From Methanotrichaceae archaeon (GTDB taxonomy: Archaea; Halobacteriota; Methanosarcinia; Methanotrichales; Methanotrichaceae): a DNA stretch of 64,000 nucleotides. The notes below the pieces were generated by a model, which had not been told where the DNA came from, ran no database searches, and saw only the letters and a list, made by a program, of their open reading frames with translations. This document shows positions 51,670-63,100 of this stretch, piece by piece (within the stretch, counting starts at the first letter, position 1; every line of letters begins with the position of its first letter). The stretch lies in contig JAFGMR010000021.1 of the NCBI GenBank assembly GCA_016927425.1, forward strand, positions 1 through 64,000, in the 5' to 3' direction. The translations under genes and the position numbers were made by a program.

Positions 51670-53865
51670 ATGTACGGGGTAAAATCGAAATTTCCAAATC
51701 TTCCGGAGGAGATCTCCGGCCTCGGAGAGCTCGCCTACAACCTATGGTGGAGTTGGCACCCGCAGGGAAGGGAGCTCTTCAAGTCGCTCAGTCGCACGGG
51801 TTGGTATCTGAGCGGTCACAATCCGGTAAGGATGCTCCACCAGCTGAGCGAAGAGGCCCTCGATGCTGCCTCCAAGGATCCCCACTTTCTAAGGCATTAC
51901 AAGGCAGTGATGATTCGTTTCCAGAACCAGATGGATCCAAAGACCGGTTGGTTCTGCAACAACGTTGCCGACCCCGGGGTAGGGACGCTGGCCTACTTCT
52001 CAGCCGAGTATGGCCTCCATCATGCCCTCCCCTTCTATGCTGGTGGCTTGGGATTTCTCGCAGGCGACTTCCTGAAGGAGTGCAGCGATCTTGGCGTTCC
52101 AGTGGTCGGGGTGGGCTTCATGTATCCGCAGGGATACCTCCGCCAGAGGATAACCCCGGATGGATGGCAGGCCGGCGCATGCGAGCTGGTGGACAGGGAG
52201 AACGCCCCCATTCGGCGGCTGCTGGACGATAAGGGTGAGCCGGTGGTGGTGAACGTCTCCATCGGAAAGGAGACGGTATATTTGGAGGTGTGGAAGGTCG
52301 AGGTGGGCCGCACATCCCTTTACCTGATCGACACATGCACCGAACACAACACTCCTGAGAATAGCTGCGTGACCGATCGCCTCTACGCGGGAGATCCAGA
52401 ATCTCGATTAAGGCAGGAAATGGTGCTTGGAATTGGTGGGATCAGGGCGCTCAGCACGCTTGGAATCAAGTATTCGGTGCTCCATCTCAACGAGGGCCAT
52501 CCCGCTTTCGCCGTGCTCGAGAGGGCGCGAGATATGATGGCTGGGGGGCTGTCCGCCAAGGAGGCATTCGAGCAAGTTAGGAGGACGACGGTCTTCACCA
52601 CCCATACCCCTGTCCCGGCTGGGCACGATATCTTCCCTCATTCGCTGATGAAGAGATACTTCAGCCACTATCTGCCCTCTGTTGGGATAGAGATGGAGGC
52701 CTTCCTAGAACTGGGGCAGAACCCGGCCAATCCCGGGGGCTTCAACATGACGGCCTTTGCCATGCGTTGCTCTGCCCACCACAATTGCGTGAGCAAGAGG
52801 CATCTAGAGGTTACCCGGAAGATGTGGAGACACCTCTGGCCAGATCTTTCCGAGGATAAGATCCCTCTCGACTATGTAACGAACGGGGTCCATGTGCCCA
52901 CATGGATAGATCGCCGTCTGGGGGATGTTATATTCACAAAGTATCTGGGTCGTGATTGGCTCGATGAGCACGACAATCCCGCCGTCTGGGGAATGATCGA
53001 TGATATTCCCGATCAGGTCCTCTGGAGGCATCACTGCGCCATGAAGAGGATGCTGATCAATAAGATAAGGGACAGGGCAAGGCATCTCTGGCTCGATCGC
53101 GAGAGGGCCGATCCCAGCCTTTTGATGTCTTCAGGCTTGCTTCTAGATCCATCCGCTCTCACGCTCGGCTTTGCGAGGAGGTTTGCTTCCTATAAGAGGC
53201 CGACGTTGATTTTGAGCGATATAGAACGGCTGAAGAGGATGGTCAACGATACCTGGAGGCCGGTCCAGATAATATTTGCAGGGAAGGCCCATCCGGACGA
53301 CCAGCAGAGCAAGATGATCCTCCAGAGGGTCTTCAACGCCGCGAGGGAGCCGGCCTTCGGTGGGCGAATAGCATTCGTGGAGGACTACGATGAGCAAGTC
53401 GCCCAGTACCTGGTACATGGCGTCGACGTCTGGTTGAACAACCCTCGCCCGCCAATGGAAGCGAGCGGCACAAGCGGCATGAAGGCGACGTTGAATGGTG
53501 TCCCTCATCTGAGCATACTCGACGGTTGGTGGATAGAGGGTTACAACGGCAGCAACGGATGGGCCTTCAACGGCGCCTTAGGGGGCGAGAGCGATCTTTT
53601 GGACGCAAAGGCCATCTACGATATGATCGAGGGTGAGGTGATTCCCCTATATTATGATGTTGACGAGGAGGGGATCCCCCATGGCTGGGTCAATGTGATG
53701 AAGGAGGCGATGAAGATGACCGGCCCAAACTTCTCTGCCCGTCGGATGGTCAAGGAGTACACCGAGAAGTTCTACAGGGCGGCCATCTCCGCGGCCGTGA
53801 GCCGGCCAACAGGGGAGCGAGGGTGGAGCAGGGAGCTTGGCCTTGATCCCTTCCGGGGAATTTAG
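51670..53865 (+). CDS. glgP: Alpha-glucan phosphorylase (GT35)
   Basis: A 731-residue phosphorylase that releases glucose-1-phosphate from glycogen or maltodextrin. The N-terminus LGELAYNLWWSWHPQGRELF is typical of the compact archaeal/bacterial GlgP type. YFSAEYGLHHALPFYAGGLG, VLHLNEGHPAFAVLERARD, THTPVPAGHDIFPHSLM, LGFARRFASYKRPTLILSD and MEASGTSGMKATLNGVPHLS (with the PLP lysine) are conserved. It ends shortly after GWAFNG. Archaeal TATA-like TTATAAGTT near 51540 and GGAGAGG 10-15 bases before the ATG fit expression as a single gene. Glycogen is a storage polymer in methanogens; no synthase is nearby. Confidence 0.92.
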   Translation: MYGVKSKFPNLPEEISGLGELAYNLWWSWHPQGRELFKSLSRTGWYLSGHNPVRMLHQLSEEALDAASKDPHFLRHYKAVMIRFQNQMDPKTGWFCNNVADPGVGTLAYFSAEYGLHHALPFYAGGLGFLAGDFLKECSDLGVPVVGVGFMYPQGYLRQRITPDGWQAGACELVDRENAPIRRLLDDKGEPVVVNVSIGKETVYLEVWKVEVGRTSLYLIDTCTEHNTPENSCVTDRLYAGDPESRLRQEMVLGIGGIRALSTLGIKYSVLHLNEGHPAFAVLERARDMMAGGLSAKEAFEQVRRTTVFTTHTPVPAGHDIFPHSLMKRYFSHYLPSVGIEMEAFLELGQNPANPGGFNMTAFAMRCSAHHNCVSKRHLEVTRKMWRHLWPDLSEDKIPLDYVTNGVHVPTWIDRRLGDVIFTKYLGRDWLDEHDNPAVWGMIDDIPDQVLWRHHCAMKRMLINKIRDRARHLWLDRERADPSLLMSSGLLLDPSALTLGFARRFASYKRPTLILSDIERLKRMVNDTWRPVQIIFAGKAHPDDQQSKMILQRVFNAAREPAFGGRIAFVEDYDEQVAQYLVHGVDVWLNNPRPPMEASGTSGMKATLNGVPHLSILDGWWIEGYNGSNGWAFNGALGGESDLLDAKAIYDMIEGEVIPLYYDVDEEGIPHGWVNVMKEAMKMTGPNFSARRMVKEYTEKFYRAAISAAVSRPTGERGWSRELGLDPFRGI

Positions 53866-54167
53866 GCAACTCCCCATTTTCTCCACTTCTGCCATCAATT
53901 TCATCCTTGTTTTACATAATTATGGGGAAATGAATCATCTCTTCAATAATTTTCTCCCATGTATCAATATTCTATCGCAACATTGATATGGAATGGAGAT
54001 ATGCTCAGCTTTCATATCGGCGGATGGGTGCAATAAATGGCGGTGCGATGGATGCATCTTCGCTCGTCGTATCCCTTTCGGCTGTGCCTCAATAATTATG
54101 CAAAGGCCATAAATATGCACTCTCCGCAAGGGATGTCACAGTGCCGCTTCGTGTATGGAGGGAGGGA
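53866..54167 (+). promoter_or_regulatory. Intergenic region with promoter of the giant beta-helix gene
   Basis: About 300 bases with no gene. TATA-like ATAAATA lies at 54109-54115 with AAAGGCC upstream as a possible BRE; transcription would start near 54138, giving a leader of about 30 bases. Overlapping GGAGG motifs (54157-54164) precede ATG 54168. I saw no tRNA-like fold or long inverted repeat. Confidence 0.5.
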
Positions 54168-57100
54168 ATGACCAAGATTAGCATGTGCTTTGCGCTATAT
54201 GTCTTCATTATCGTATCTTCTTTGATCCAGGTGTCCACGGCCGCCTCGTTCAGTTGTGTTTCTGGAGGTTCTGAGGGCTTCGTATCGATGGATGCCCACT
54301 ACGACCTAAGCAATCCCACGGCGATGACGGAGAGCCTGGCAATTGGAAGGGGTGAGATCCTTTCGACCGGTCGGGTCGAGGGCCTTGGAGAGAATTCCAT
54401 CGACAGGACGGCAGTGAATGGGCTCTCCGCTCTCGAAGGCAGCATATCGACCAATGGCGCTCTCGCCTCTTCTTCCAGCGTATATGCCTCGTCGAGGCGT
54501 CTCGGCTATGCTCAGGCCGTGAGCGCCCTTGGAATGGCAGAGGCGAGCGTGATCGGCGAGGACGAATCGGGCTGGGCGAGCCAGAGATCGGCTGTGCTAC
54601 AAGGCGCTCTTGCCGCGTCTCAGGCGGTCTCGGTTGGTGAAGGCGGCGTTGCTTCATCCCAGTCCTACAGCTCTGCAGGATCGCTCTGTTATGCCACCGG
54701 CGAGGCGAGGGTGGGCAATGAGAGGGTCCGCACAACATCGGGGACGAATGGGCAAGGCATTATCGCAGGATCCATATCCTCTGCAGCACTCGATAGCGCA
54801 AGCGCTGCAGGTTCCTTCTTGGCAAGGGGCATCGACTCCAAGGTATACTCGGCTGCAGAGGCGATCTTCGACGAGAGTTCCTCATACTCCTACCTCTCCT
54901 CCAACCAATCGCTGAAGTCTAGCGCAACATCCATTGCCGGCGATGTTGTGCGATCGGACCAGTCCCTCGCGGCATCCGGCGATGTGCTCGTCTACGCAAG
55001 ATCGTCCATCGGCGGTGAGGACGACGGCTTCCTCGCAGAGTCAAGCGAGGCCAATGGCGAAATATCTGCATATTCCGGAGCTGTCTCGTTCGATCTCGAC
55101 GGCGATATCGTGGAGGACGTCTCGGCACTGGTGCCCACTCCCGGATCATGGATATGGGAGAGCTATGGAGGCATGCTCAAATCCAATCCCTTCGTCCTTC
55201 GCGACGCGGATGGGGGAAACCATGTATTCGTAAGGGGTGAAGACGATGGCCTCTGGGACCGCCGGGATGACGACTGGTATGGATTCGGCGGCCGGATACT
55301 CTCGGACCCCTTCGCCCTTCTGGACGATCTGGGCAGGGTGCATGTCCTCGTGAGGGGCGAAGACGATGGCCTCTGGGACTACGTCACAGGGATCTCCTGG
55401 ATTCCGCTTGGCGGCAGCATCCTGGGGAACGCAGGGGCAGCGCTCGAACCCGATGGATCGCATCTGATGATAGTGGTTCGAGGAATCGACGATGGCGTCT
55501 GGCTAAACGAGCTCGATGCGATCAGCCTCGGTGGCGAGTGGTCGGCGCTCGGAGGGATGACGGAGTCCAGCCCGAGGGTCATATTCGACTCCGAAGGGGT
55601 CATGCATACCTTCGTTCGCGGACTGGATGGAGGCCTCTGGGACAACCAGGGAATCGCAAGCGTCGATGGCTACGATTTCGGCTGGGCTGGACTCGGCGGC
55701 TCCATCACCTCCGATGTCTGGCCCCTCGTCAATCCATTCAATCCCGATATGGTCTACTCCTACGTTCGAGCCTCCGATGGCTCCCTCTGGGCCTACGAGC
55801 TCGATGTCACAACGGAAATCGGCCAATGGCATGGCCTTGGCGGGATGATATCAGGACCCGCGGGAGATAGCCTCTATCAGGGTAATCCAGTTGCCGTAGT
55901 CGACTCGGATGGCTTCAATCATGTCTTCGTCAGGGGAAGCGACGGCGGCTTGTGGGACAACGTGGACGAGCAGTGGTACTCCCTTGGCGGCACGCTGTCG
56001 AGCGATCCGGGGGCTGCGAGGGACGCAGACGGCCGCATACGTGTAGCTGTTGCAGGGTCTGGCCTCTGGATCAACACCCTTGGCATAGACCAGCCCTCCA
56101 CCGCCATTGTGGCACCTTTCGCAGGTGACTTCCAGACGATCCAGGCGGCGATAGACGCCATCGGGGATGGAGGCCTCGTCAAGGTTCTAAGCGGGACATA
56201 CTTCGAGAACGTCGAGGCGAACAAGGCCCAGGATCTTCGAGGCGTGGATACCGGCGACGGCCGGCCTGTCGTCGACGCCTTCCAGAGGGGAAATGCGATC
56301 AACGTGACCGCAGATGGGTTAAGCCTCAACGGATTTGTGGCCACCAACGCCTCGTTGGCGGCCATATTCGCTACGTCTAACGGTAACAACATCACCGGAA
56401 ACGATGCCTTCGCGAGCATGTTTGGCATACTGCTCGCCAATTCTGAGAACAATACGCTTAGAGATAACAACGCAAGCTTAAACCAGCTCTCCGGGATCGA
56501 GATATTCGGCTCCGACAACAACACAATCGAGGACAATCTGGCGCTGGCAAACGGCGCAAACGGCATAGAGGTCGTGGATTCCACTGGATGTAATATTACT
56601 GGGAACACCGCCTCGGGGAATCAGGGCGCAGGGATAGGGGTCTGGGACTCGAACGAGAGCAGTATCGTCGAGAACGAGCTCTCCAGAAATGCTGGCCAGG
56701 GGCTCTTCCTCGAGAACTCATCGAACACGTCGATCCTTGTAAACGAGATTGTCGAAAACGGGTGGTGCGGCATCCTCTCTAGAAACTCATCCTATCTGAA
56801 CATAAGCGAGAACAGCGTCTTGGATAACACCGGAAGCGGGATCGCTCTCGTGAACTCGTCGCAGAGCATCATTCACGGGAACAACGTGAGCAACAACACG
56901 TTAAACGGAATTGAGCTCTCTGATTCCGTTGAATGTAATATAAGGGGGAACGCCGTCTTAGAGAATCTGGGGGTAGGAATAGGGGTCTGGGACTCGATTG
57001 GGAGTTTCATCGCCGAGAACAACATCTCCGCAAATGCTGGCCAGGGGCTCTATCTCAATAACTCTTCAGCCTCCTCGATCCTCGAAAACGATATCGTCGA

Positions 57101-59933
57101 GAATGGCTGGTCAGGAATCGAGGTTAGGGACTCCTTCCAACTGAACATTAGCTGGAACTACGCCGTCGATAACGGCGGAAGCGGGATTGCGCTTGTAGGC
57201 TCATGGGGAGACATCTTCGAGAACAACGCAAGCGGCAATGCATTCAACGGATTTGAGCTCGTCGACTCCATTGGCTGTAACCTGACCGGAAACGCCGCTT
57301 TCGAGAACGAGGGCGCAGGGATCGGGATGTGGAACTCATTCGTCTGCCAGATCCTCAATAACGACCTCTCCAGAAATGCCGGTCCGGGCCTCTTCATGGA
57401 GGATGCAACGAACTCGACGATATCAGGAAACGAGATCTCCGAGAACGGCTGGTCCGGAATAGAGGCCCATAACTCCACAGATCTTGTCATAAGGGAGAAC
57501 AACGTCGTCTTCAACAACGGAAACGGGATCGATCTCGACCGATCGCCAAATAGCATTATCGTCGGGAACAACGCAAGCAACAACACCATAAACGGAATTG
57601 AGCTTGTCGACTCCGAGAGAGGCAACCTTTCCAGAAATGCCGTCATAGGGAATGAGGGAACAGGCATCGCGATATCGAACTCGAGCAGAACGTTGATCGG
57701 CGAAAACGAGATTGAGTGGAATCTGCAAGACGGCCTATACGCCGAAGGCTCGGCTTTCCTCAGAATCGTGGATAACATTGCATCGGACAACGGCTGGGGC
57801 GGGATGTACCTCCTCGACTCGAACGATAGCGTAATCGATGGCAATCTGATCAACAGAAACGGCGATGATGGGCTCTACCTCGGCGGCTGTTATGACGCTA
57901 TCATCCGCCGGAATGCAATGATAGACAATGCCGGGGCCGGCCTCAACCTCGACGGATCTCCGAATGCGACAGTCCTGAACAACGGCATGTCCGGAAACGA
58001 TGGAATGGGCGTAACTCTCTCGGAAGCGCATAACGCCACGATTCGGGATAACAACGTCACAGGCAACGACTGGAGAGGGATCTCTCTTAGCCGCTCGGAC
58101 AACTGCACAATCGATAGCAACCATGTATACTCAAGCAATGGAAACGGCATCTTCATTTATAGATCGAATAACAGCACGATACTCGGAAACGAGGTCTTAT
58201 CGAGCATCTGGACCGGGATTGCGCTCTCCCTCTCCGGGAATGCAACCGTCAAGGAGAACAACGCAAGCGACAACGACGGAAATGGAATAAGCCTCTGGCA
58301 ATCCAATGGGAGCAACGTAAGCTCAAACGAGATGCACCAAAACGACGGAGTTGGGCTCTTGCTTGATAGCACCTTCGATGCGCAGATCTATGGAAATGAT
58401 GCCAGCGGCAACTACCAGGGATTGAGGCTTATAGGCGATGATAACGTCCTCAGGGATAACAACTTCCAGGATAATACCTACAACTTCGGCGCCTACGGCA
58501 GAAATGATATCGATATCAGCAATACGGTAAATGGAAGGCCTATATACTACCTCGTAAACGCATCTGACGTAGCTCTCGACGAGGCCTCCAACGCGGGAGT
58601 GATCTACTGCCTGGACTGCAACAACATCACCTTGAAGAACCTGACGACAAACGAGAACGAGTACGGAATATACCTCGATAACACAAGCGACTCATGGATT
58701 GAGAACAACACGCTCTCCGACGACATATACGGCCTGTATCTCGCGGGCGCGAACAACTCGATCATGAACAACACGGCATTTGATCATACCTATGGCCTCC
58801 ATCTGGAGGGCGACAATAACACGATGAGGAATAACCTCCTATTCGATAACGACTACAACTTCGGAGGCTATGGCAATAACGACATAGACCGGAGCAACAC
58901 CGTCGACGGATTGAGCGTTTACTATATGGTTGGCGAGTCCAATATTATCATCGATAACGTAACCGATGTAGGCGTGGTCTACTGCCTGAATTGCGAGAAC
59001 GTGACTGTGAGGAACCTGACGCTGAGCAAGAACGAGTACGGCATATGCCTGGAGAACACGAGCAGCTCAATTGTCGAGAACAATAGCGCTAACGTGAACT
59101 TCTATGGAATCCTGCTGAACGGCTCAAGGAACGTAACCGTCGAGGATAATGCCATCATCGAAAACCAGGATGGGATCTACCTCGAGGAATCTTCAAATAA
59201 CACCATAGCGCGCAACAACGCAAGCTCAAACGATGGATGCGGCATACATCTCGATCGATCGAACGCAAACGAGATCGCAGAGAACGTTCTCCTCAATAAC
59301 ACCGATGGAGTCACCCTCCAGGAGTCGCTGAACAACCTACTGACCTTCAACAATGTAAGCTTCAACAGCCGCTATGGAATGCTGCTCAACCAGTCCGATT
59401 CAAACGAGATCGGACGAAATGTCGTAAGCTCCAATCTCCAGGGAGTAGGGCTCAACGGCTCCCACAACAACAGCATCTACGAAAACATTGCATCCACCAA
59501 CGCCGGATCTGGGATCTCGCTCAACTACTCGGACAACAACACCGTAAGGGAGAACGTCATGACCGCAAACTCCTACGGAGTATCATTATTGCAGGCCGAC
59601 AACAACACGATCAAGAGAAACGAGATAGGCCAGAGCGAAGTGCTGGGGCTTCTCCTCCTCAGGTCCGATGGGGATCGGATATATCTCAACGACTTCCTGA
59701 ACAACAACAAGAGCTGTGAGATAACTGACTCGGATAGCAGCATGAACTCGACTCTGATCGGTTACAGATATGAGGGATATAACTTCAACGGCTATCTTGG
59801 GAACTACTGGAGCGGTTATAATGGCACAGATGGGAATGGCGATGGGATCGGCGATCAGCCATATGACCTGGATCCATCGAGCGACGACAATCCATTGATG
59901 AAGAAATCCCAGAACTACACAGAGATCGTCTGA
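54168..59933 (+). CDS. Giant secreted protein: PLL-like 7-bladed propeller plus long beta-helix
   Basis: A 1921-residue exported protein (ATG 54168 follows GGAGG; the frame also opens at GTG 54141). After the signal peptide, residues about 35-310 are Ser/Ala-rich repeats (SRRLGYAQAVSALGMAEASV). Residues about 325-640 hold seven blades of a W..LGG...DP...G..HVFVRG.DGGLW type (NHVFVRGEDDGLWD, HVLVRGEDDGLWD, HTFVRGLDGGLWD), like PLL fucose-binding lectins. Residues about 648-1895 are a NosD/PbH1 beta-helix opening FQTIQAAIDAIGDGGLVKVL, with more than forty 23-residue turns rich in N-N-T/S sequons, ending NYWSGYNGTDGNGDGIGDQP. No C-terminal anchor. Probably a surface adhesin or sheath component with a sugar-binding head; no enzyme motif is visible. 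Confidence 0.8.
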   Translation: MTKISMCFALYVFIIVSSLIQVSTAASFSCVSGGSEGFVSMDAHYDLSNPTAMTESLAIGRGEILSTGRVEGLGENSIDRTAVNGLSALEGSISTNGALASSSSVYASSRRLGYAQAVSALGMAEASVIGEDESGWASQRSAVLQGALAASQAVSVGEGGVASSQSYSSAGSLCYATGEARVGNERVRTTSGTNGQGIIAGSISSAALDSASAAGSFLARGIDSKVYSAAEAIFDESSSYSYLSSNQSLKSSATSIAGDVVRSDQSLAASGDVLVYARSSIGGEDDGFLAESSEANGEISAYSGAVSFDLDGDIVEDVSALVPTPGSWIWESYGGMLKSNPFVLRDADGGNHVFVRGEDDGLWDRRDDDWYGFGGRILSDPFALLDDLGRVHVLVRGEDDGLWDYVTGISWIPLGGSILGNAGAALEPDGSHLMIVVRGIDDGVWLNELDAISLGGEWSALGGMTESSPRVIFDSEGVMHTFVRGLDGGLWDNQGIASVDGYDFGWAGLGGSITSDVWPLVNPFNPDMVYSYVRASDGSLWAYELDVTTEIGQWHGLGGMISGPAGDSLYQGNPVAVVDSDGFNHVFVRGSDGGLWDNVDEQWYSLGGTLSSDPGAARDADGRIRVAVAGSGLWINTLGIDQPSTAIVAPFAGDFQTIQAAIDAIGDGGLVKVLSGTYFENVEANKAQDLRGVDTGDGRPVVDAFQRGNAINVTADGLSLNGFVATNASLAAIFATSNGNNITGNDAFASMFGILLANSENNTLRDNNASLNQLSGIEIFGSDNNTIEDNLALANGANGIEVVDSTGCNITGNTASGNQGAGIGVWDSNESSIVENELSRNAGQGLFLENSSNTSILVNEIVENGWCGILSRNSSYLNISENSVLDNTGSGIALVNSSQSIIHGNNVSNNTLNGIELSDSVECNIRGNAVLENLGVGIGVWDSIGSFIAENNISANAGQGLYLNNSSASSILENDIVENGWSGIEVRDSFQLNISWNYAVDNGGSGIALVGSWGDIFENNASGNAFNGFELVDSIGCNLTGNAAFENEGAGIGMWNSFVCQILNNDLSRNAGPGLFMEDATNSTISGNEISENGWSGIEAHNSTDLVIRENNVVFNNGNGIDLDRSPNSIIVGNNASNNTINGIELVDSERGNLSRNAVIGNEGTGIAISNSSRTLIGENEIEWNLQDGLYAEGSAFLRIVDNIASDNGWGGMYLLDSNDSVIDGNLINRNGDDGLYLGGCYDAIIRRNAMIDNAGAGLNLDGSPNATVLNNGMSGNDGMGVTLSEAHNATIRDNNVTGNDWRGISLSRSDNCTIDSNHVYSSNGNGIFIYRSNNSTILGNEVLSSIWTGIALSLSGNATVKENNASDNDGNGISLWQSNGSNVSSNEMHQNDGVGLLLDSTFDAQIYGNDASGNYQGLRLIGDDNVLRDNNFQDNTYNFGAYGRNDIDISNTVNGRPIYYLVNASDVALDEASNAGVIYCLDCNNITLKNLTTNENEYGIYLDNTSDSWIENNTLSDDIYGLYLAGANNSIMNNTAFDHTYGLHLEGDNNTMRNNLLFDNDYNFGGYGNNDIDRSNTVDGLSVYYMVGESNIIIDNVTDVGVVYCLNCENVTVRNLTLSKNEYGICLENTSSSIVENNSANVNFYGILLNGSRNVTVEDNAIIENQDGIYLEESSNNTIARNNASSNDGCGIHLDRSNANEIAENVLLNNTDGVTLQESLNNLLTFNNVSFNSRYGMLLNQSDSNEIGRNVVSSNLQGVGLNGSHNNSIYENIASTNAGSGISLNYSDNNTVRENVMTANSYGVSLLQADNNTIKRNEIGQSEVLGLLLLRSDGDRIYLNDFLNNNKSCEITDSDSSMNSTLIGYRYEGYNFNGYLGNYWSGYNGTDGNGDGIGDQPYDLDPSSDDNPLMKKSQNYTEIV
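56380..59700 (+). repeat. Beta-helix (PbH1) internal repeat tract
   Basis: Turns of 22-24 residues (about 69 bases) repeat for more than 3 kb. Higher-order copies are visible: blocks beginning with variants of VEDN/NISGN and GVGIGVWDS recur near 56610, 56970 and 57310, each about 340 bases apart, and a longer NYNFG-YG-NDID unit occurs at about 58480 and 58850. The tract grew by duplication and may vary between strains. Confidence 0.6.
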
Positions 59934-60177
59934 TTTCAAATGCATATATCGCGCGATTCAATGCGGAGAGAGATATGATACGTCCCAACGGAAGCGATCC
60001 CATTGGCATAGGCTCGGCCGACATGATGGGGGGGCCTGCTGCTACAGATCGGTCTTGGGACGTTCATATCACATTTTATATAATTTATTATACTATGGTG
60101 GCGCTGGATGGCTGCCCGGATCTCGGGCCGCCCAACCGGCTTCTCCCGAACTCAAGCGCCCATGGAGGCTGTATCTT
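59934..60177 (+). promoter_or_regulatory. Promoter and leader of the giant Gly-rich surface gene
   Basis: The 240-base gap holds a strong TATA-like TTTATATAAT at 60075-60084, giving transcription near 60105 and a leader of about 70 bases. GGAGG (60164-60168) lies 9 bases before ATG 60178. A short frame at 59975-60184 is not convincing. Confidence 0.5.
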
Positions 60178-63100
60178 ATGCTGAATAAAGCGTGGCTCTA
60201 TATCTGTATCTTATGCGTTCTATCGATCTGTGAAACACAGGGAGTCGAGGTTGGCTTCTCGGTCTCCGATGGCGCTGAGTCAGTCGGCCTTTACACATCG
60301 TATACGGCTAGCGATTCCGTCTCGGTGAGCGAGGATGCGACAGGATCGTTCTATCGCCCCGGCATCTCCGACAGAAGGCAGGCATCCGGCAGCGGCGATC
60401 TTTTAGCAACCCAAGCGGTCTCCGGAAGCGGCGGATATACCATCATAAACGACGTGTATGCGATTCAGGCATCGATGCTGGCAGTCACAAGCTCGATTAC
60501 GACTACACCTACAACGCTCTCATTGGCGCAGCAGGCCTTCGTCCGCGATGCAGATGCTGCGGGATTCGATGTTGCCGCAACAAGTGGGATTGAGAAAGTA
60601 GAGCAATCATCCTCGCTGCTGGGGGGATCCATGGCATCAACCCAGGGCCTTCAGCTGGGCTGGTATATTCGCGGCGAACAGGATACTTTAATCGAGGGGT
60701 CCTACGGATGCTCAACTGCCCTCGCCCATGACGGATGGACGAACCTGGCCTCGGCCGCGCTTGGCATGACCGATGGCCGTCTGATGACCGAGATGGTGGC
60801 AATTGAAGAGACGCGCCCATACGACCCGAACCAGGATCCTGCAGTCGTTCTGAACGACTGGGCATTCGCATCCCAGGTATCGACTGCATCCGGCGACCAT
60901 ATATGGGCAAGTACATCGGCCAGGGATCAGCTTGGAAACGCGGTCGAAACCAACCTTGACGGCACCAGGGGATTCTTCAGCACAGCCCAGGAGGCCGAGG
61001 CTGCCGCAGGTGCAAACCTCTATCAGCATTCCGAGATGGTCGTTGACGAAGGATCGACAGGATCGACCTCCATTGGAGTTGGAGGATATAACGCCCATAT
61101 AAAGACCGACATGACAAGCGGTTGTATGACGACCGAACAATGGGCCTATGCAGATGCAAGCGCCCTTGTTCTCGAGAGATCCGGCCTTGTTGGTGTTGAG
61201 AAGGGTTCGTCCGAATCGAGCACTGGCGATGCTGATGGCAACAGGATCGACGCCCTAACCCAGGCGACGATGGACGACGGAAACTTCTGGATCAATCAGA
61301 GGGTGTGGTCCGACCCGACCGGCTCCGGCTCGAGGCGCTGGATCGATGCCGAAAGCGCGCTTACCGGATTATCCAAGATAACCGCAGTGGATTCCGATGG
61401 AGATTCGGTCGAGGCTCAGGTCACGGGAACGATGGATCGAGGCCTGTTCTCGACTTCTCAGGAGGGAGCTGCAGCTGCCGGCAAGGCGACAGCTAAGCTA
61501 GAGGCAAGCGCAAGCGAGAGCCTCGAGGGAGAGGCCGGAATCGTTGCACGCGATGCTGACGGAAACAGCGTCGAGTCGAAGTTCTCAGCCGAGATGAACA
61601 AAGGCCTCTTCTCGAACTCGCTTGTAGGGGAGGCGGACGGAAGCGCCTCTGCAGCCCACCAGGGGCAGGCCGATAGCGCTACAACTGGATCGACGAGCGT
61701 ATCGGTCGTAGACTCGGACGGAGACTCGGTAGATGCCGACGTCTCGGCTAAGATGGACGAAGGGCTATTCTCGACATACCAGGAGGGAGATGCATCCGCT
61801 GGCAAGGCCACGGCCGAGCTCCAGGCAAACGGAACCGAGAGCCTCGAGGGCGAGGCGGGAATCGTTGCACGCGATGCTGACGGGAACGAGGCAGGGACCG
61901 AGTTCGACTCGATCATGGACGGGGGCCTCTTCTCGAATGTGATAGCAGGAGAGGCGGATGGATCTGCTGAGGTTGGGCACTGGGCGTATGCCGAGAGGGC
62001 GACCTCAGGCGATGCAAGATCTTATGCGATATATGCAGATGGGAATGCAGAGACGATCCTTTCGGCGGACCAGTCCTTGGGCGAGTTCTCGATGACGATG
62101 GGAGGACGCGGCGAGGACGATGCATCGGGCCATGAGGCATCCGCCTACATGGTCGACCTGGTTGCATCGGGCGATGAGATCGAGGCGGATTCAAAGGGGC
62201 AGAAAGCAGGCGAGGATAGCGATATCGAGACCGACCTATTCAAGAATACGGCTTTGGACGCAAACGTGAGCGGCGATATATGGGCCGTTGCTGACGACGA
62301 CGGAACCGAGGCCCATCAGGTGATCGAGGCTCGCGGGAGGATCGAGAGCCAGGTACGGTCGAGCCGCGGAGCGGTTGATGCGGCGGACCTGAGCTATAAC
62401 AGCGTAGGCGTTGACACGCACCTCCTCGCCGAGACCGATGCAAGCGGCCCGTACTCGGATCGGTGGACCATATTCTATCTAGACAAGCAGGTCGGAACGG
62501 AGACCATCCAGTCGAGCATCGATGAAGCATACGACCATCCGACAAACTACGATACGATCGATATAGCGGCAGGCGTGTATTACGAGAACGTAGTTGATGC
62601 GGACAAGTCTCTTCATTTCATAGGAGATGGATCCGATAAGACGATCGTCGACGGAAGTGCAGCAGGACGGGTCTTTGCCATAGGAACGCTCCGAGACGAC
62701 ATATTCGTCGACATGTTCGGGATGGGGATTCGAAACGGATACGTCAGGGGTGCCGATGGTACAGGCGCAGCCGGTGCTGATGGCGCCGGCGAGGATGCCT
62801 TCGGCGGCGGTATATGGAACGGAGCTGACCTCACACTGGCCGAGGTTAGCGTTACCGGAAACGCGGTCCGCGGAGGAGACGGCTTCGGAGGCGATATCGC
62901 AGGTTTCGCGGGCGAGACGGTTACGGGCGGAGACGGCGTCGGCGGCCAAGCCATAGGCGGCGGAATTTACAGCCAGGGTTGCCTGACGCTTATTGAGACC
63001 ATCGTCTCCGACAATCAAGCCGTCGGAGGAGACGGCTTCGGAGGAGATGCACGCGGCGGAGACGGAGCCGCGGGCATTGACAGCCACGTCGCTCCCGTCA

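Noticed and set aside
54250-59365. Many minus-strand frames inside the beta-helix gene
   Set aside because: They are shadows of the repetitive plus-strand coding sequence; none has a signal or motif of its own.
59975-60184. Small frame before the Gly-rich gene
   Set aside because: It lacks similarity and spans the TATA box and ribosome-binding site of the real gene.
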